Assembly (NCBI GenBank): GCA_030141605.1
Contig: JAQGDQ010002384.1
Location: 126,001 to 186,000 of the forward strand
Direction: 5' to 3'
Source: Tubiluchus corallicola
Taxonomy: Eukaryota; Priapulida; Priapulimorpha; Priapulimorphida; Tubiluchidae
DNA: 60,000 nucleotides
In this document: positions 22,761-36,890 of the stretch, in pieces
How positions within the stretch are numbered: the stretch's first letter is position 1
Layout of the letters: the number at the start of each line of letters is the position of its first letter
Program-made: the position numbers and the translations under genes
Notes under the pieces: generated by a model
What the model was told of the DNA's origin: nothing
Database searches by the model: none
Seen by the model: the letters and a program-made list of their open reading frames with translations, nothing else

Positions 22761-23884
22761 CTCAATTTATTCACACCTATTGTGAACTGAAATATACGTA
22801 AAATAAATAAAAATACATAGGATGTTTAAAAAATAAAGATATAGTGTTAGTTTCTTGCTTGAAATAGGTTTCAATTGCTTCTATTCGTGTTTCCGGAAGC
22901 TTAGTGCGTTTTCATTTCATTTGATAAGTAAAAGTATGTAAATATGTTAAAAAAAACTCATTTCTGGTATTTACTGGTTTCGATACAGTAAGTTTATACA
23001 GCCAAATTCGCTTGTGCAATTGAATAGAATTGATTCACGCGATTTCACGTTGTATATCACGCAATAAAAACTGTTTGTTTTGTCATTTATCTTGTATGTC
23101 TGAAATTGTTTCAACAAATTTTAAATCTCCATCAGAGCATACATTAATCAAAACGTCAAGGACCAATTATAGAAGTATTTACACTCTAAATCATCATCAT
23201 CATATGCCCATTACGTCTATTGTGTCTCTATTGCAGAACTCTAAAATAAAAGAAATCTTCTCTCAAGACAGGTAAACGCAGCAGTAATCAAGCAAAAAAC
23301 TAGATACTGCTATGCCAGTGACTTGTCAGTGATCGAAATAACACAATATGGAATATCTTCAAAATACTGAAATGGAAAAGCTTTATTGATTTGTTACTTT
23401 TTGAACGCTCTGCCTTTATCACAACTCGATGACTTTAGCCAATCAAAACAAAGTCATTTTCTCATAACTAATAAAAAGAATAAATTCATGTCCAGGACGT
23501 TTTGCGCGTCTGAAACGACGCAGGCAGTTTTGCAAGACGTTTTAATACTTTTCCTCCTTTGAAGTCCGTCTCCTGTGGAATTTATAGTTCGCTTAATTGA
23601 GAAGTTGTTTGTATATGGTCTGCATACTGTAATAAATTTCCTTATTCAACTAAACTCCATGTTAAATTGTTTCGCAATTTCTACTAGCGCAGCATCAAAA
23701 TAAATTGCGTATATTTTTTGCACGTACAATAATTCAAGAGAGTTGCAGCGTCGTTATATTTCTGCATGAGGAATTCATCTAAACAGATAAGTATTAGAAC
23801 GCAATTTATGCGGTGAAATTGTTTACATCTTATAACTTTAATCGTCGTCGCCATCGCCGCCACAAGAGATGCCAAAGAAGAGCG
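22761..23884. other. Non-coding DNA
   Basis: No recognised feature; AT-rich. Confidence 0.35.
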
Positions 23885-24270
23885 CACAAAGGGGAAGAAA
23901 GGGGAATTTTGAAGTATATCTCAAAGAACTTTCCACATAAAGTTTTATAACTTAGCATTACACTTACCTGTTTGAAACATTTATTATGTAACTAGAAAAG
24001 AGAAAAACTAGAAAATAATTTAAAATGTTCGCGCCAACTGGTAAAACGTCACTCCAGTGTGTATCGCTGATTCACTAGAAACGCATTACAGATTTTATTA
24101 GCAAGATAAAGTAATTTATACTTTAGCTTAGTTAGCAAAGAATATGTTACAAATGGCTAGATTATTTTTACAAACTTCACGCAGTGTTATCTAAACCTGT
24201 TTCAAATGACTTTTTTTAAATGGGTGTTTATATTTACAAGTTTTACTAAGCGTTACTGCTAACACTTAGT
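23885..24270 (+). mobile_element. MITE family 1 copy, 5' truncated
   Basis: Follows the left arm of the 915-1606 element: TATATCTCAAAGAACTTTCC, TTATGTAACTAGAAAAGA, AATTTAAAATGTTCGCGCC and GTTATCTAAACCTGTTTC-like blocks in order. The TTAAAGGACAAG start and the end are not recognisable. Confidence 0.6.
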
Positions 24271-24439
24271 AATTTCTTCTTCTCCCTTCCTTCTTCCTAT
24301 CCCTAATCTTACTATTTTTTCCATTCCATCATGTCTACTAACCCTAACCATTCTTTCGTTCACTCATTTGTGCCACCTTAACAAGCCAAGCTTTCAAGGT
24401 GTCATACGGCAACTCTTTTATTTGGTTAATTTGACTTCA

Positions 24440-25526
<1,087 letters not shown>

Positions 25527-25580
25527 ATACTTTTAAACTAGTTTCCGAAGCTGGCAGGTCTTTCAAAAGAATAAACAGAA

Positions 25581-25662
25581 ATAGCTCAATCGGCTGCAAG
25601 CTGTTTTTCCATGTCGAAGGTTGCCGGTTCAATTCCGCGTTTAGCAGTTAGCTTAAAGCAGT
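25581..25662 (+). repeat. tRNA-like SINE head
   Basis: ATAGCTCAATCGGCTGCAAG (A box, very tRNA-like) is followed 44 nt later by GCCGGTTCAATTCCGCG (B box). This is the clearest pol III promoter pair among the SINE heads. The acceptor arms do not pair, so it is not called a tRNA gene. Confidence 0.5.
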
Positions 25663-26600
25663 TAGAAATAAAAACAATGTTTACTGGAACTTTCTTCATG
25701 TATTGAACAAACAGGGTCAAGTTTCTGCAACACAGAAAAAAGGTTAACTCCACCCAGCGAATATAACGACGCATATATGCTTCACCCAGGTATATCAGCC
25801 CGTCGGCTACATAGTGAGACGGGGAGATGGAGACATTAACCCAGACAATCTAGAACCTGTAGTTGCTCAATGGCTGGAACCATGTACTCTGTGTGTGTCA
25901 TATAATCGCTCATCTTAGACAACTACCTAAATATTCTGACATCGACACATCATCGCTGACATCAATATTAGCACATAATGATACCGCTAAACAAGTGGAA
26001 AATGTACATAGATGTTCGTTGTTATTTAGTTTAAAAATAATTTATTATAGGATTGGATCAGACAGTTTGAACAACATTATTTAGGATCCTCATCACAACA
26101 GACTTTATACACTATTTACAAAAACATTTACAGTAAGAATAGACTATAACTACACAAGCTGACAAGTTTTACTACAAGATTACATTAGACATTAGTAGAA
26201 AATGACGGTTAGAAAATATTAATGTACGAATATTTAAGACTGATGCATTTCATATCAGATAGAAACTACTGGAAGCGTTTAGTACGTAATATAAAGTCAT
26301 GTAGGCATTGGAATATTGTACAGTTAGCAACATAGTTAAGTTCATCTTTTCCGAATAATAACAATTTCAACAGATCATTAGTTCCTAAGGCAGCTATATT
26401 AAGGTTGTCGGGCAGAAGTTGCTATTTCAGCGAATGCCTTTGTATATTTAGACATACGAAAACTATTTTGCATTACTATTGTATAATATTGCTGCGTATA
26501 ATAGTACTTGCATTTTGCTAAAAGTGTTTTTTAATATGCACCCAGTTTGCATTTACGTGACGTCACTGATGTAGCAGTAAGGAACATGCCTTGTTACGAA
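25663..26600. other. Non-coding DNA
   Basis: No recognised feature. Confidence 0.35.
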
Positions 26601-26672
26601 CTTCTTACAGCTACCTTGCAATTTGTAATTTTATTATAATTTTGTTGGTCAATAAATTACATACATACGTAG
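26601..26672 (+). repeat. Possible retroposon tail
   Basis: TTGTTGGTCAATAAATTACA followed by short TACA repeats resembles a LINE 3' end. Weak. Confidence 0.25.
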
Positions 26673-26953
26673 GTAAGTGACGCCCGCAGCATTTTTGATA
26701 CGCCACAAATTGCGTAACGTGCAATTTGCGCATGTACATTAAGTGCATTACTAAAATAACGCAAATGGATTATAAGGTAATTTCGATGCCATTTATGGCA
26801 AAACAGAAAGCCTATGCTTGCGGCAGGCTAGTGTTAACAATTTTGAAGTAATTCGACGTAAAATTTTAACATTTATGAAAATGTCGGTCTAATTAACTTA
26901 ATTTATACAAGCGAACAAAAACATAACTTGAGGAAATGAGTTAAAGTGTTAAT

Positions 26954-27730
<777 letters not shown>

Positions 27731-27812
27731 CACTCCAAGTGAGTGGGCGCGGCTGACAGAAGCCAAAATGTAAAATAAGGAGTCACAGGTTCGATGACCT
27801 GTTAAGAAATTA
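27731..27812 (+). repeat. tRNA-like SINE head (degenerate)
   Basis: GAGTGGGCGCGGCTGACAG is A-box-like. CACAGGTTCGATGACCTG is a B box within a near-perfect T-arm hairpin. Confidence 0.35.
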
Positions 27813-28024
27813 CCAGCAGCCAAATTTTTGTTTTACAAAGTAGATACCTGAGGGCATTCTTATAGTAAACAGAGATTCTATCGAATAACGTTTAGAATTC
27901 AATAAGTAATTAAACAATGTTCAAGTCAGTTGACGGAGAAAGAAAAAACTTCAGAGACATTATACTGGGAGCCGACTAGGGCACAGATCCTAAATTTTAG
28001 ACTAAGCTTTTCAACATGTCTGTG

Positions 28025-28175
28025 AGCAGAATCCGCCAGTCTTATTTAAACGAACCAACTGAGATTGCACCAGCAAATGGTGCATTATTACATATGTACC
28101 AGCGAAATTACATGTTCTCTTAGCAGAATTAGCCAGTTTTATTTAAAAGAACCAACCGAAATGCACCGACAAATT
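28025..28175. repeat. Two diverged direct copies, period about 97 bp
   Basis: AGCAGAATCCGCCAGTCTTA at about 28025 and AGCAGAATTAGCCAGTTTTA at about 28122 start matching segments of about 53 bp, both containing GAACCAAC and ending GCACC(A/G)(G/A)CAAAT. Confidence 0.6.
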
Positions 28176-28699
28176 TGCAAAACATGCCGACACAAGAAAA
28201 TGGGTTAACAGAAAAGACATTTTTGACGTAAGCATACAGCTCGAAGACTTTGGGAGTCTGGAAAAGAGTTTCATAACCTATATTGGATAACTTATAAATC
28301 ATATTCCTGGTGGCAATTGCCCGAAATGATACGTTGACGGTCGGTAATTTGGACAATACAAACGTCAAATATAATAAAAATGAAGTGGATAAATACATCA
28401 AAGTTTTATGGAGTAGAAAAATACAACATGTAAACCAGTAGACCGGTAATCCGCAAGAGATAATTCCTGTGTGGCTTAGAAAATAATGACATTCGGACCA
28501 TTTACAGAAAGAGAGACACTAATGTATATAGATATTGTAAAAGAACTAACCCAAAATGATCTTATAGTAAACTGATTATACAGGATACTGTGTTATATAC
28601 GAATGACATTAGCTTAACATTATTTATGTATGTAGAAGCTACAACATATACTATTTGTACATACAGTATAACATGTATAAACAATGTACGCAATTATTA

Positions 28700-28915
28700 G
28701 ATATATAATTAGAATTAATAAATCATAATGCAGTATTGTTAGCTTGTTTAGTAAGAAATTGTAACTGTGAAGAATTTAATGTAAAAATTTATTCAATGTA
28801 CATAATGTAAAGATTCATTTAACATTTTTGTACTTATGTGCCCTGCAAATAGCGGGCTTATTGTATCATTTTCAATAAAGATTTTTAATAATAATAATAA
28901 TAACAATAATAATAA
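28700..28915 (+). repeat. LINE 3' tail with (AAT)n
   Basis: TGCCCTGCAAATAGCGGGCT, then TTTTCAATAAAGATTTTTAA, then AAT units, which is typical of a CR1/Jockey-type 3' UTR end. No RT remnant was found immediately upstream. Confidence 0.55.
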
Positions 28916-29944
28916 TTCCTGGTGGGGGACACTTTCAGCAGGTCAACCAGCAACTTTTAGTTTGTGATTAAAAGTCAAAGGCCAATTCGCAAAATTACAT
29001 CTCAAACACTAGAGGAATAAAGTTCAAAACTTAATAGTATTAAGCAACAGATTAGTGTGAGGACAGATTATAGAAGGAATCCCCGGCAGCACTGAATGTG
29101 TGATTGAGTTCAAAAGCTAATTTCTCAACTGACAAATAGCTTAAACAGTAACGAAAACTCAACATGTGGAATAAAAGCAAGCCAATTAATAAGTAAATTG
29201 ACGCGACGAAAATGTTAACGCCCTTCACTTGCAAGCCTTTGAGTTTCGTACAGTCTATCTGTGACGCTGCAGGACAGTGTCTTGCAACCCAGATCTATTT
29301 ACTTCATTATTACCTGAACAAAATGTCGCAGGTTGTATTTAAGTACAGTGATCGGAAACATGCATTGCCGAATTTTGATGATTAATCGCTAAAATAATTT
29401 TTGCTTGAATTAACGACTATGAATCCACTATGAGCTCATTGATTTGCCCTCACTGCCCCAAGTTTTTTTTAAATCAATTTGTGAAACGCAATGCTTCCTC
29501 GCTTTCCAGGTGCTAAACTCTGACCGTATAACAGACGTACAAACAAAGTCTTTTTCAACATTTTATTCGCGAAATATCACAATTACAACTTACGGGCAAA
29601 GGCTCGTGTTGCACAAGCTAAAGTTTTTAATCCTTTGGAGCTTAACGACACCACATTATTCAAAACTTAATAATGTTATTGAGCGCATAGCTGTGTTGTT
29701 TGAATACAATAGTATAGCACTATTACTCTTCCCTCCATTTTGCAAAAAAATCTTTGAGAGGCACAATAAATGCAAGTTTAAAGCAGCGCAGAAAACATTT
29801 TTTAAATTTAAGCTCAAATGAGTCTGCTGTAATTGGCGTAAATTTAGCGTAAAATTGCTGAGATACATAATTACGGCACACGTTATAGACTGAACTATCA
29901 CTACATACAGTGCAACACTAATGTTAGAAAATTTTCTATTAAAT
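28916..29944. other. Non-coding DNA
   Basis: An open frame of 125 codons on the plus strand (29444-29821) has no recognisable domain and I do not support it as a gene. Confidence 0.35.
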
Positions 29945-30330
29945 ACAATGGAATTCAATTGCTCCAGCTATTAAAAATGCCAACTCGCTGCCCATATTTA
30001 AAAAAATTTATAAATTAAACTTACTTGAAACGTATAACTGATCACTCAATCATGATTTGTTGTTTTTCATTTTCAAAAACTTCCCCTCTAGTATAATAAT
30101 ATTTTTATTACTTCCCACCCGTATTTATATTTGTATATATTGTAATATTGTATCTGTATATATTGTAATTTTTTCGTAACTAATTCTAGTGGCCTACCAT
30201 AAGCTAGCTTCTTAGGTCTCTAGCGCAGAATTCATGAATTGTATCATAAGTTTGTATTAACAAAAACTGATTATCGATGCACATGTAATGTATATGTATA
30301 TGTTTATTGCGAAATAAATCTATTAAATCT
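29945..30330 (+). repeat. LINE extreme C-terminus and 3' UTR remnant
   Basis: A frame at about 29956-30032 reads I-K-N-A-N-S-L-P-I-F-K-K-I-Y-K then a stop. This is like the I-R-N-A-x-S-L-x-x-F-K-K-x-L-K end of CR1-like RTs. It is followed by about 300 bp of AT-rich 3' UTR ending AATAAATCTATTAAATCTAA. Confidence 0.5.
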
Positions 30331-30874
30331 AAAAAAAATCTGACCAGTTGCATTTTATCTGTGTTTTATCACATACGCGTGTGCATTGTTAAGTACGTAT
30401 GAGATACCCGTGACGACCGCCAAAACGAACACAGCTTGTTTCACCTGCACAAAGCTTTTCATTATGGCATGGTATTTTAAATATGGTCTGGTTATCAGTA
30501 ATATCTACATTTGGCACCCAATCATGTGTTTCGTTCAGTCAGTGCTGCTTTAAATCTAGGAAGCCACAACAACAACGGAGCAATAATCATTTAACTAACC
30601 GAAGTCTAATACATTCTGAAATGTAGCAGTTTAACTGCTGCCAGCGTTTAACCTTTTCCAAACTTAAATCATTTAATCCAGGCCATTATCCCGGGCCACA
30701 AATTTCCATCTTTATTGCTCGCCGCATAATAACCGCCTAACACCTCACGACAATTTATGTAAAATATAAGCCGGTGCCGACATTTCCGTTTGTGAGCACT
30801 ATGCTGTGTTTTGTTGCTATGCTGTAATGGCTGATGCAGTCTGTTCAGCTTGAGAAGGGGGATTGGGGAGCAGT
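30331..30874. other. Non-coding DNA
   Basis: No recognised feature. Confidence 0.35.
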
Positions 30875-31116
<242 letters not shown>

Positions 31117-31224
31117 GCAGATATACCATTTTGTTTTCACAATAACACGTATAAAATAGACTAAACATGACCCATAAGTCCGAAGCGGTGTTTTATCCAG
31201 TGCCGTATTCACACTTGGTGAGGA

Positions 31225-31475
31225 TATAAGCACTATATAAGGCTCTGAGGCCCTCTTTTTTTAAATTTCGCCAATTGGTCCCAGAAAACTTGAAAATATG
31301 CGTGGCTTAATTATTTATAGCAAAGAGAACAATACACTTGACTAAAACATTACTAAATTATTACTTAAATATAAAAATGGGTATAAAACCCAATCTGGAA
31401 CCTTGTTGAGGCCCCATGTAGATTGTGAGGCCCTAAGCTGTCGCTTACTCAGCTGATACCTAAACCCGGCGCAGG
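31225..31475. mobile_element. hAT-like MITE remnant
   Basis: GGCTCTGAGGCCCTC near 31230 and GTGAGGCCCTAAGC near 31420 frame an AT-rich core, and CCTAAACCCGGC closes it. This resembles the GGCCC-rich element ends at 4434 and 49510. Confidence 0.3.
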
Positions 31476-31477
31476 TT

Positions 31478-31552
31478 TTATCTTAGTCAGGCAAGTGATT
31501 AGTACGCATTCAACAAACGTGGGTGAATGCTAAGTTTGATCCCCTTGTGTTA
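31478..31552 (+). repeat. tRNA-like SINE head (degenerate)
   Basis: TTAGTCAGGCAAGTGATTAG (A-box-like) and TAAGTTTGATCCCC (B-box-like) lie about 50 nt apart. Confidence 0.35.
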
Positions 31553-32349
31553 CATAACAGGAAATAAAAGTTTTGCTTATGAAATTTTTACAAATTACAG
31601 CAGGGTTCCAGAATTGGTCAGCTTCGACTTTAGAGGTCAAACAGATCATTCGGGAGGTCTAAAGTAGGTTTAAAAGAGGGTCGAAAACTGACATTCGTAT
31701 AGAAAATAAAAATACATAAAATACTAAGATAAAATATAATTTGTTTATACATTAATGCCTAACTCATATATAATCATAATTCATAAGTCTTGATTATCTA
31801 TTTATTTTATATTCAGTTTGCTAGTACACAATGATATCCATATTATGTTGTTATTATTATGGTAATAATTTATGATTAATTGGAACCAAAAGGCAATGGA
31901 CCGTTATAGTACCAATGTTTCTATATTTGGATAAATTGACTTACATTTTCTTTCCCTTTATCGTGTTCTATTATTTAAAAGACTCGATGTAATCATCATC
32001 AACACTGAAATCTTTTGATATTTGAAATTTTTTTAGTTCATTTTACTTCAAAACTGGGTTGTGGCAACGTTAGATAGAGTGTCCCGGGCTTCCTAGTTAC
32101 TTCATTTCCTGTCCTATTCACTTACGTCATTTCCTAGTTACGTCACTTCCTGTCCTACTCACTTACGCCAGATTTCATGAGGAGGTCGGTGGTTTAAAGA
32201 GTTTGGTTTTCTAAACTACAGGCTGCCAGTGAGTTGACTATTTCAAATACATCGCTTTATATGAAGTCAGATGTCATTTGAAGATCACTGATGACAATTG
32301 GATATATTCACAAAATTAGCAGCAAGCTTGTAAAAAATTCTCAAGAATT
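31553..32349. other. Non-coding DNA
   Basis: No credible gene. A TTCCTAGTTAC(G/T)TCA motif repeats two or three times at 32089-32155. Confidence 0.35.
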
Positions 32350-32754
32350 ATGAAAAAAAATTTGGTCTATCATCCAGCATGGAAGCAGGCATGCGCTATT
32401 TTTCTTGCGCTTGTAGTATTAGTCAGTCCAACACTCGCATTTGTATTAGGATTCATAATGATGAAATTTGAGAAAAGCAATATATGTAAAGTACACACAA
32501 ATGAAACTTTGATGAAAATGCTGATAGGAGTAATATTATATGAAAGTCTAACGTCCGCGAGTCTACTTAGGGACACCCAATTGCCCTTGGACAGTTTCAT
32601 AAAGCAAAATATATCGTTTAACTGCAGGCAGCGGTTTTACGCATTATTAACTTTCTCCTCCTTCTCTGCTTTCTCCTCTTCTTCTGTGTCTCTTTTAAGG
32701 GCGTATAAACATAGTCAAACTCCAAGTGTTCAGCAGAACTCGGGAAACTTTTGA
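32350..32754 (+). CDS. Uncertain ORF, 134 codons, one hydrophobic segment
   Basis: I do not recognise this. The frame starts with ATG and a short Lys-rich N-terminus, then a strongly hydrophobic segment (about residues 15-38, A-I-F-L-A-L-V-V-L-V-S-P), two possible N-glycosylation sites (N-E-T, N-I-S) and a Ser-rich end. It lies inside the proposed receptor intron on the opposite strand. No splice partners or homologous motif were seen. Chance is a serious possibility in a 60-kb AT-rich window. Confidence 0.15.
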   Translation: MKKNLVYHPAWKQACAIFLALVVLVSPTLAFVLGFIMMKFEKSNICKVHTNETLMKMLIGVILYESLTSASLLRDTQLPLDSFIKQNISFNCRQRFYALLTFSSFSAFSSSSVSLLRAYKHSQTPSVQQNSGNF

Positions 32755-33264
32755 TTGGCCCCTAAAGTGGTATTTTTGTACGGTAATTTAGTTATTTGCT
32801 CAAAATATACAGAAAAATTTACGCACGAAAAGAACATACGTACAAAACATATTCTGTATCTAAGTCAACATTTTTATTACGCTAGGTCTAACAACAGACA
32901 GCGAGTGCAAGTCTCCCCTTGGTGCTGCGGGCTGCCGTATCGGCTTTTAGTTATCCATATGCAACGGAATATTTTTCTGTTTCAAGACAAGTTTATACAG
33001 TTTCAAGACAAACTTTTATTGCTTGGAAACAGTTTGTACTTTGGAAGTTTAGAAGTGGGACTTTGCTTGCTTTGTTAAATTTAAGTTTGTTCTGAAATTA
33101 AATGTTTGTAGTGGATTAGCGTGCCCTCGTAAGACAAGGACAACATTTATTTGCTGTCGCTTGTTTAATAGACAACACTTGCACTAACAGTTATTTAGCG
33201 GCTTATACTTAAAACAATATGGATAAGGACACTTAAACACGAATATGTAGGGTATGTGCCCTGA
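32755..33264. other. Non-coding DNA
   Basis: No recognised feature. Confidence 0.35.
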
Positions 33265-33341
33265 CATTGGTAGCCGGTAGTCTCGAACTCAAGACTGCAT
33301 GTCCGAAATCTAGACCAGTCGGCCAACCAACCCAAGACAAT
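33265..33341 (-). repeat. tRNA-like SINE head
   Basis: Minus-strand TTGGTTGGCCGACTGG (A-box-like) and TTGAGTTCGAGACTACC (B box) at tRNA-like spacing. Confidence 0.4.
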
Positions 33342-33875
33342 GCTGCTACGTCAATTATTACTTCGGGTCTTCCTTAAATTTTTTCCAACTTCTAATTTCT
33401 GAACACTCCGTTCAAGACTAGAATAATCTCCTCTCGATAAGAAGTTGACCAACAAGCACTTTCCACGATTTTTCGGGCGCCATAATTCAGTAAGCTCGCA
33501 AGACCATAAAAAACTTTTAGCGTCAAGTTTCAGCTTCTGTTTGCAAACAATATTATTTCTGAAAAATTGTATTCATCTTATTTAATCTTGCATAATCCTC
33601 GACAAATTTCGTTGAGCCACTTCATAAAATAATCCTTGCTAAATCCGCCGATATTCTTTCACGGCGATCAACAGCAATCTTTCTGTCGTCATTAGTGGGT
33701 TCTTACTGCACAATAACTTTTTCATAGCGGATTATCAGAATGAATGTGATTGGAGCTTCCTCTGATTAGCAAAGGGAAGTCTTCCATTCTTTATGAGTGT
33801 TTGTTGTCGTGCAATCATTGACTACTGCAGAGATTATGCAAAGAAAACTTAGCCTGGTGGATAAGAGTAGAATTT
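33342..33875. other. Non-coding DNA
   Basis: No recognised feature. Confidence 0.35.
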
Positions 33876-34250
33876 ATCATCATCATCATCATCATCATCT
33901 ACATCATCATCATCATCATCACCATCACCATCATCATCATCATCATCACCATCATTGTCATCGTCACCATCGTCGTCGTCATCGTCGTTTTCATCATCAT
34001 CATCAACAACATCACCATCATCATTACATCGTCGTCGTCATCGTCGTTTTCATTATCATTATCATTGTCGTCGTCGTCGTCATCATCATCATCATCCTCA
34101 TCACCATTATCGTCATGATCATGATCATGATGATGATCATCATCACCATCATTGTCATCGTCATCATCGTCGTCGTCATCGTCGTTTTCATCATCATCAT
34201 CGTCATCATCATCATCATCAACATCACCATCACCATTACATCGTCATCGT
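33876..34250. repeat. (ATC)n microsatellite with GTC variants, about 375 bp
   Basis: ATC units with CACCATCAC and GTCGTC interruptions. TGTCATCGTCA-containing blocks recur, suggesting internal duplications. The His-rich frames are artefacts. Confidence 0.95.
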
Positions 34251-35843
34251 TATTTCGCGTCGTCACTATTGTTTTCGTCACTTCTCAGAACATTATTCCC
34301 CTATAGTTATAATATTGCTATAATACGCAAAACCGTCTTACAACAACTATACCTCCTTCATTCTTTTTTCATCCTTCAAACATCAACATCACTCACCAAT
34401 GTTTTCATCGTCGTCGTCGTCGTCGGTAGCTCATTGTCGATGTCATCTGTTCTTGTTATCATTGCCAGTAACTTTGTCTGTTTTTAATCTACCCTTTGCT
34501 AGTTTGGTTTTGTTTTATGACGCAGATTTGCACGTTTATAGAAATACAATCTAGACGAGCGCATCCCTTCTCATTAAATGCAACACTTAGAGAGAAATGT
34601 GCTGGTAAATTGTTTCTAAACAACCCTAATTGTTGAGTTGAACAAACATTAAAAGCCTTGTAGGTAAAGGCGAAATTACTTGCATTTGCACAATTATTTT
34701 AACATACAAACTACATGTATTTTTACAAGCAAATGAAAAAAAATTGTAATCAAATCTTATCTCTGGCCTTCAGGTGTGAAAATAAATTGATAAAGTGGGT
34801 GTTATGGTGGCCATAAGAACGGAAGAAACGTGATAATGGTAAAGGTACTTTCACATGCATACAGAATGTGCTGCGATGATGTCGATCGGGCAGACGATTA
34901 TTCACTTGTTTCGTTGGAAGTACATTCCGTAAAAATATGAAAGCACCTTTAGTTATTATATAGTCAGAAATTTATTTTATCGTAAAAATAAGCTTCGATG
35001 AGATTGCTGTATTACAAAGAAAGTTCTTAGAAAACAAAAATATTGCCGCATGAAATAAATGTAATATCGCGCAACAAAACAAAGTTGCCAACGAAAGTGT
35101 TTTAAATAATTATCTGATAAAAGTAAACAAGTTACTATTGGATGAAGCTTGAAATATTGTCTAAAACAAATACTAGGCATCATTTCGAATTTCGAATAAT
35201 GCTGGAAAAATATGCAGGTCACGACAAGTGATCGTCACAACAGAATGTGCTTTTTCTGTTTTTTTTTCACTGAAAACTCAACAGTTATTTTAATTAGAAT
35301 AAAACGATAATAGTCTTTAAAAACAAATTACCAAAAAGCTCCCTTCGCTTGTAAGCCTATAATTTCTCCAATGGGCTTTCTTGATTTTTTTCGGTGAATT
35401 TTTTCAACCAATCACCATTCTTACTGGGTAATGAGCTTGAGCTCTTACAAATTAGAAAAGTTTCACAAGAGTTCACTGCTGTACCTGAAGATTATAGTCC
35501 CTATACGACGTCCTCATAACATTAATTTTAAATACGTAATTGTTAAATTATTATTTAAAGATAGTCACGTGTGTCTCTTCTTTCCCATTATTGAACATTA
35601 TTTTATTATAAACTAACACATTCGTACAATAATTCAATTTTCATTCGTCTTAAATGCAAAATTTGATAATTTTTAATTACCTGGTACATGCGCATTAACT
35701 AATTAATTATATTAGTAACAATTCTTACCTATGTTAGGGTGCAATGAACAATTCACCTTACAATAAGGCTACAGATGAATCTGCCATTGGCTCTATTTTA
35801 GTGTTTAAAATGAATGATTACCGTTAGAAGTGTGCATACTTAC
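34251..35843. other. 5' end of the large receptor intron; non-coding
   Basis: A short GTC repeat at 34405-34428; otherwise no coding or repeat recognised. It begins (minus strand) with the GTAAGT donor at 35843. Confidence 0.4.
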
Positions 35844-36114
35844 TTGCAAATAAACTATTGACTAGATTAAAAGGTAAACAGAAGAGCAACACCAATATGT
35901 CCGCCGCCGCAAGGTTAGCAATGAAAAGATTGGTAACGTTCCACATGTGTGGACTTCGAATCACCACAGCTAACACAAAACTGTTTCCAACCACTCCCAC
36001 AATGAACACTATCACGTACGCCATTGTTAGAAACACTATTTCCCAGTTATGGTCCAATTTTAGCTCCGTGCTGTAGGATAAGTTAGTTCTCGATATATCG
36101 GTGGAATTCGACAT
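35844..36114 (-). CDS. Receptor exon 1 (N-terminus, TM1, TM2 of a neuropeptide-type GPCR)
   Basis: First coding exon of a class A neuropeptide-type receptor. I place the start at the ATG at 36114 (M-S-N-S-T): it is the first in-frame ATG after an in-frame TGA. An acceptor-like TTTCTTATAG ends at 36228, so a 5' UTR exon may lie further upstream. The short N-terminus has two N-glycosylation sites (N-S-T, N-L-S). TM1 spans about residues 25-52 with G-N (Asn44). TM2 has N-L-A-A-A-D (Asp72, the sodium-site Asp) and ends [12 protein letters not shown]. The donor A|GTAAGT ends the exon after one codon base. Both TM3 exons at 10421-10520 and 5450-5549 supply the missing GT (Ser) and continue in frame. 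Confidence 0.9.
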
Positions 36115-36227
36115 GTTTTGGAATAATATGGTCGCCAGTAAAAGCAAATTAACGTTCAGCGTCCACTGAAGTATGACTGCTGCCGCTAGCCACTGGTGAT
36201 TAATGAAGAGACTGGTCCTTCAGGTCA
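36115..36227 (-). other. Probable 5' UTR part of receptor exon 1
   Basis: Sequence between the acceptor-like TTTCTTATAG (ending 36228) and the ATG. It is in frame and open from just after a TGA, with no earlier ATG. Confidence 0.4.
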
Positions 36228-36667
36228 CTATAAGAAAAGAAAAGAACTTCGTAAAGAAGAATTTTGATTTTTTACAGCTTCCTACTAGATAAAAACTAGG
36301 AAAAATATTTATTAATGGTAAATGACATTAACATTATCGCGATTAACATTATCGTTTATTTTCATAAGCAGTTGTGTAATGCATCTTATATTATGTACGT
36401 ATAAATAATGTAATGTACATACCCTCATAACGTTTCTTGTATATATTTCTTGCATATACAATATATATTGTATATATATACAGGGCCTAGTATATTTTTC
36501 ACGGTCATAAACTCTAACCTCACTATCAACAACAATGCAAAAGGTAAAGAACAATGTTGATATCGATCCCTTCCCCAATTCTACCTAGCCAATCACAAGA
36601 CAGGTCACGTGACTTTCACAGAAATTATACCTGGTTCTACATTATACATAATGGTAATCCCCCAATT
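36228..36667. other. Upstream flank of receptor exon 1
   Basis: Would be 5' intron or promoter. There is a (TA)-rich run at 36440-36480 and a CACGTG E-box at 36606-36611 next to a GCCAATCA box (36587-36594). No promoter can be assigned with confidence. Confidence 0.3.
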
Positions 36668-36890
36668 CGCCAGTTATCTTTTCGCCAGTCTACTTTTTCG
36701 TCAGTGCACTTTTTCGCCAGTCTACTTTTTCGCTAGTGCAATTTTTCGCCAGTCTACTTTTTCGCCAGTGCACTTTTTCGCCAGTCTACTTTTTCGCCAG
36801 TGCACTTTTTCGCCAGTCTACTTTTTCACCAGTGCACTTTTTCACCAATTACTTTTTCGCCTGGCGAAAAAAGTAGACTGGCGAAACGAT
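36668..36890. repeat. 19/38-bp tandem repeat ending in an inverted unit
   Basis: Alternating units CGCCAGTCTACTTTTT and CGCCAGTGCACTTTTT repeat about ten times. The array ends at 36850-36875 with TACTTTTTCGCC-T-GGCGAAAAAAGTA, a tight hairpin. After it one unit continues in reverse orientation (GACTGGCGAAA). Confidence 0.9.

Noticed and set aside
33797-34487. His-rich and Ser-rich frames
   Set aside because: Translations of (ATC)n repeats.
36145-36147. Earlier start for receptor exon 1 at a TTG
   Set aside because: The frame is open further upstream with a hydrophobic stretch, but there is no ATG before 36114 and non-ATG initiation has no support.
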